Shown here in pieces: positions 62,955-64,000 of a stretch of DNA of 64,000 bases. Source of the stretch: CAVSRC01 sp963798195. GTDB lineage: Bacteria; Pseudomonadota; Alphaproteobacteria; Rhizobiales; Kaistiaceae. Numbering within the stretch: position 1 is the stretch's first letter; every line of letters starts with the position of its first letter. Position numbers and translations under genes: made by a program. The stretch is from assembly GCA_963798195.1 (NCBI GenBank), contig CAWCSF010000010.1, positions 744,001 through 808,000 of the forward strand. The letters are read 5' to 3'. The notes beneath the pieces are model-generated. The model was not told the DNA's origin. It did not search any database and worked only from the letters and a program-made list of their open reading frames with translations.

Positions 62955-63666
62955 TCTCGCCGAACAGCGCCTCGAACTCGCGGCAGAGCACGCTGTCCAC
63001 TTCTTCCATTGTGGCGGTGATGCCGAGGTCGGCGAGGCTGGTGACGCCCTGGCCGCGAATACCGCAGGGCACGATGCCGGAGAAATGGTCGAGCACCGGA
63101 TCGACGTTGAGCGCGATGCCGTGGAACGTCACCCAGCGGCGAACGCGGATGCCGATGGCGGCGATCTTGTCCTCGCGGCCGATGCCCCTGTCGGGGCGCT
63201 TCACCCAGATGCCGATGGCGTCGTCGCGCCGCCCGGCGGTGACGTTGAAGGCCGCCAGCGAGCGGATGATCCATTCTTCCAGCGTGCGCACGAAGAGGCG
63301 CAGATCCGGCGTGCGGCGGTTGAGGTCGAGCATCAGGTAGGCCACGCGCTGGCCGGGGCCGTGATAGGTGTACTGGCCCCCGCGGCCGGTGCGATGGACC
63401 GGGAAGCGGTCCGGCGTCAGCAGGTCGCCGTCCTGTGCGCTGGTGCCGGCGGTGTAGAGGGGCGGGTGTTCGACCAGCCAGACACGTTCGGCGGCCCCGT
63501 CATCGCGGATCGCAGCGACCTGCCGCTCCATTGTGGCGACGGCCGAGTCATATTCCACACGGCCGTTAGCGATCGTCCACTCGACCGGTGGCGTGTCGGC
63601 TGCGGGCAGCATCGTCGGCCCAGCCGGGGGGGCGGTGTCGATTATCTGGCTGGCAAAGTGCCGCAT
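62932..63666 (-). CDS. lipB: Octanoyl-[ACP] transferase LipB
   Basis: 244 residues from ATG 63664-63666; an internal ATG at about residue 19 (MLPAADTPPVEW) is the alternative, nearer the usual family start. Transfers the octanoyl group from ACP to lipoyl domains in lipoate synthesis. Motifs: EHPPLYTAGTSAQ, GRGGQYTYHGPGQRVAYLMLDL, catalytic Lys in EDKIAAIGIRVRRWVTFHG and Cys in IVPCGIRGQGVTSL. All intact. Convergent with acyP. Confidence 0.97.
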   Translation of the reverse strand: MRHFASQIIDTAPPAGPTMLPAADTPPVEWTIANGRVEYDSAVATMERQVAAIRDDGAAERVWLVEHPPLYTAGTSAQDGDLLTPDRFPVHRTGRGGQYTYHGPGQRVAYLMLDLNRRTPDLRLFVRTLEEWIIRSLAAFNVTAGRRDDAIGIWVKRPDRGIGREDKIAAIGIRVRRWVTFHGIALNVDPVLDHFSGIVPCGIRGQGVTSLADLGITATMEEVDSVLCREFEALFGETTRSAVR

Positions 63667-63816
63667 GGGCGCCGTCGTCCGGTTGGCGGGCGGGAGGTTG
63701 TGGCTGCAATGTAGGTCCGCCAGCCGCGCCACGGTAGTCCCGAAGCGGCCGTTTCCGGCCGCGTGGCTCACCTTGTCTGCCGGTACGCGATTTGTTACAT
63801 GGAGCCCGCTTTTCCG

Positions 63817-63901
63817 GCGGTCGTGGCGGAATTGGTAGACGCGCAGCGTTGAGGTCGCTGTGGGGCAACCCGTGGAAGTTCGAGTCTTCTCGACCGCACC
63901 A
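63817..63901 (+). tRNA. tRNA-Leu (anticodon GAG)
   Basis: Class II tRNA with a long variable arm. Acceptor GCGGTCG pairs CGACCGC and is followed by A and encoded CCA (63899-63901). D-arm GGCGGAATTGGTAGACGC, anticodon stem CAGCG/CGCTG (63844-63848, 63856-63860) with loop TTGAGGT and anticodon GAG (63851-63853), and the T-arm GTTCGAGTC. 85 bases including CCA. It reads CTC and CTT leucine codons. Confidence 0.97.
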
Positions 63902-63912
63902 AGCATGCATCG

Positions 63913-63939
63913 AAACGGCGGCCCCTTGCCGCCGTTTTT
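63913..63939 (+). terminator. Intrinsic terminator of tRNA-Leu
   Basis: AAACGGCGGC (63913-63922), loop CCCTT, GCCGCCGTTT (63928-63937) followed by more T: a perfect 10-bp stem with a run of five T, 12 bases after the CCA end. Strong rho-independent terminator. The remaining 60 bases of the window hold no feature I recognise. Confidence 0.9.
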
Positions 63940-64000
63940 GATTCGGGTAAGGGCCTGTTCTGCCGGTGTTTTCGGCGGACCCTGCCGTATCGCGTGATGT

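Overview
The window is a stretch of ordinary chromosome from a GC-rich alphaproteobacterium, most likely of the order Hyphomicrobiales (Rhizobiales). The evidence is the gene repertoire: B12-dependent ribonucleotide reductase NrdJ, an NDUFA12-type complex I subunit, RNase E with a long acidic insert in its S1 domain, a SUF operon with its own second cysteine desulfurase, and the tyrS/anmK divergent pair. I see no phage, insertion sequence, CRISPR array, plasmid origin or other clear mobile element.

Layout. 0-4.6 kb: the 5' end of nrdJ (minus strand) with an NrdR-controlled promoter, then three tandem genes for secreted FecR-domain proteins that share a motif at a fixed distance from their starts. 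4.6-16 kb: complex I accessory subunit and RNase E (minus), then cell-wall genes (amidase, PBP1A), a secreted trypsin-like protease, and prfB with a textbook programmed +1 frameshift. 15-23 kb: an HxlR regulator divergent from an FMN reductase, a beta-barrel-like envelope protein, two adjacent CapK/PaaK-like adenylate-forming enzymes, an M23 envelope peptidase, a sugar-transfer-associated ATP-grasp protein and a Bcp peroxiredoxin. 23-32 kb: a large AsmA-like protein, tyrS, anmK, and an LpxD-ACP-ketosynthase operon probably making a special lipid A-type acyl group. 32-39.5 kb: K+/H+ antiporter, small metabolic and stress proteins, and a GAF-GGDEF-EAL protein.

39.5-50.6 kb holds the SUF iron-sulfur operon: cysteine desulfurase, sufB, a 58-residue membrane protein, a cupin, sufC, sufD, sufS, sufT, a secreted GH10 xylanase-like enzyme and sufA. 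The same strand continues with tenA, a TfoX-like protein and an FMN-dependent hydroxyacid dehydrogenase. 50.6-55 kb (minus): DEAD-box helicase, a small secreted protein and parE. 55-64 kb: an epimerase-like protein, an MFS transporter, a two-TM K+ channel, a flavodoxin-like reductase, a MgtC/DUF4010 membrane protein, a propionyl-CoA-type carboxylase alpha subunit, DUF3291, acylphosphatase, lipB and tRNA-Leu(GAG).

Two things stand out. First, four otherwise intact genes are broken by seven single-base insertions and no deletions, five of them within 59.1-61.9 kb. This points to uncorrected sequencing error more than to gene decay, and prfB is the only shift that looks programmed. Second, the tandem secreted FecR cluster and the foreign-looking members of the SUF operon are the parts least explained by known biology. 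I did not find a clearly new system; the most open questions are the FecR cluster, the SUF hitch-hikers and the LpxD-ACP-ketosynthase operon.
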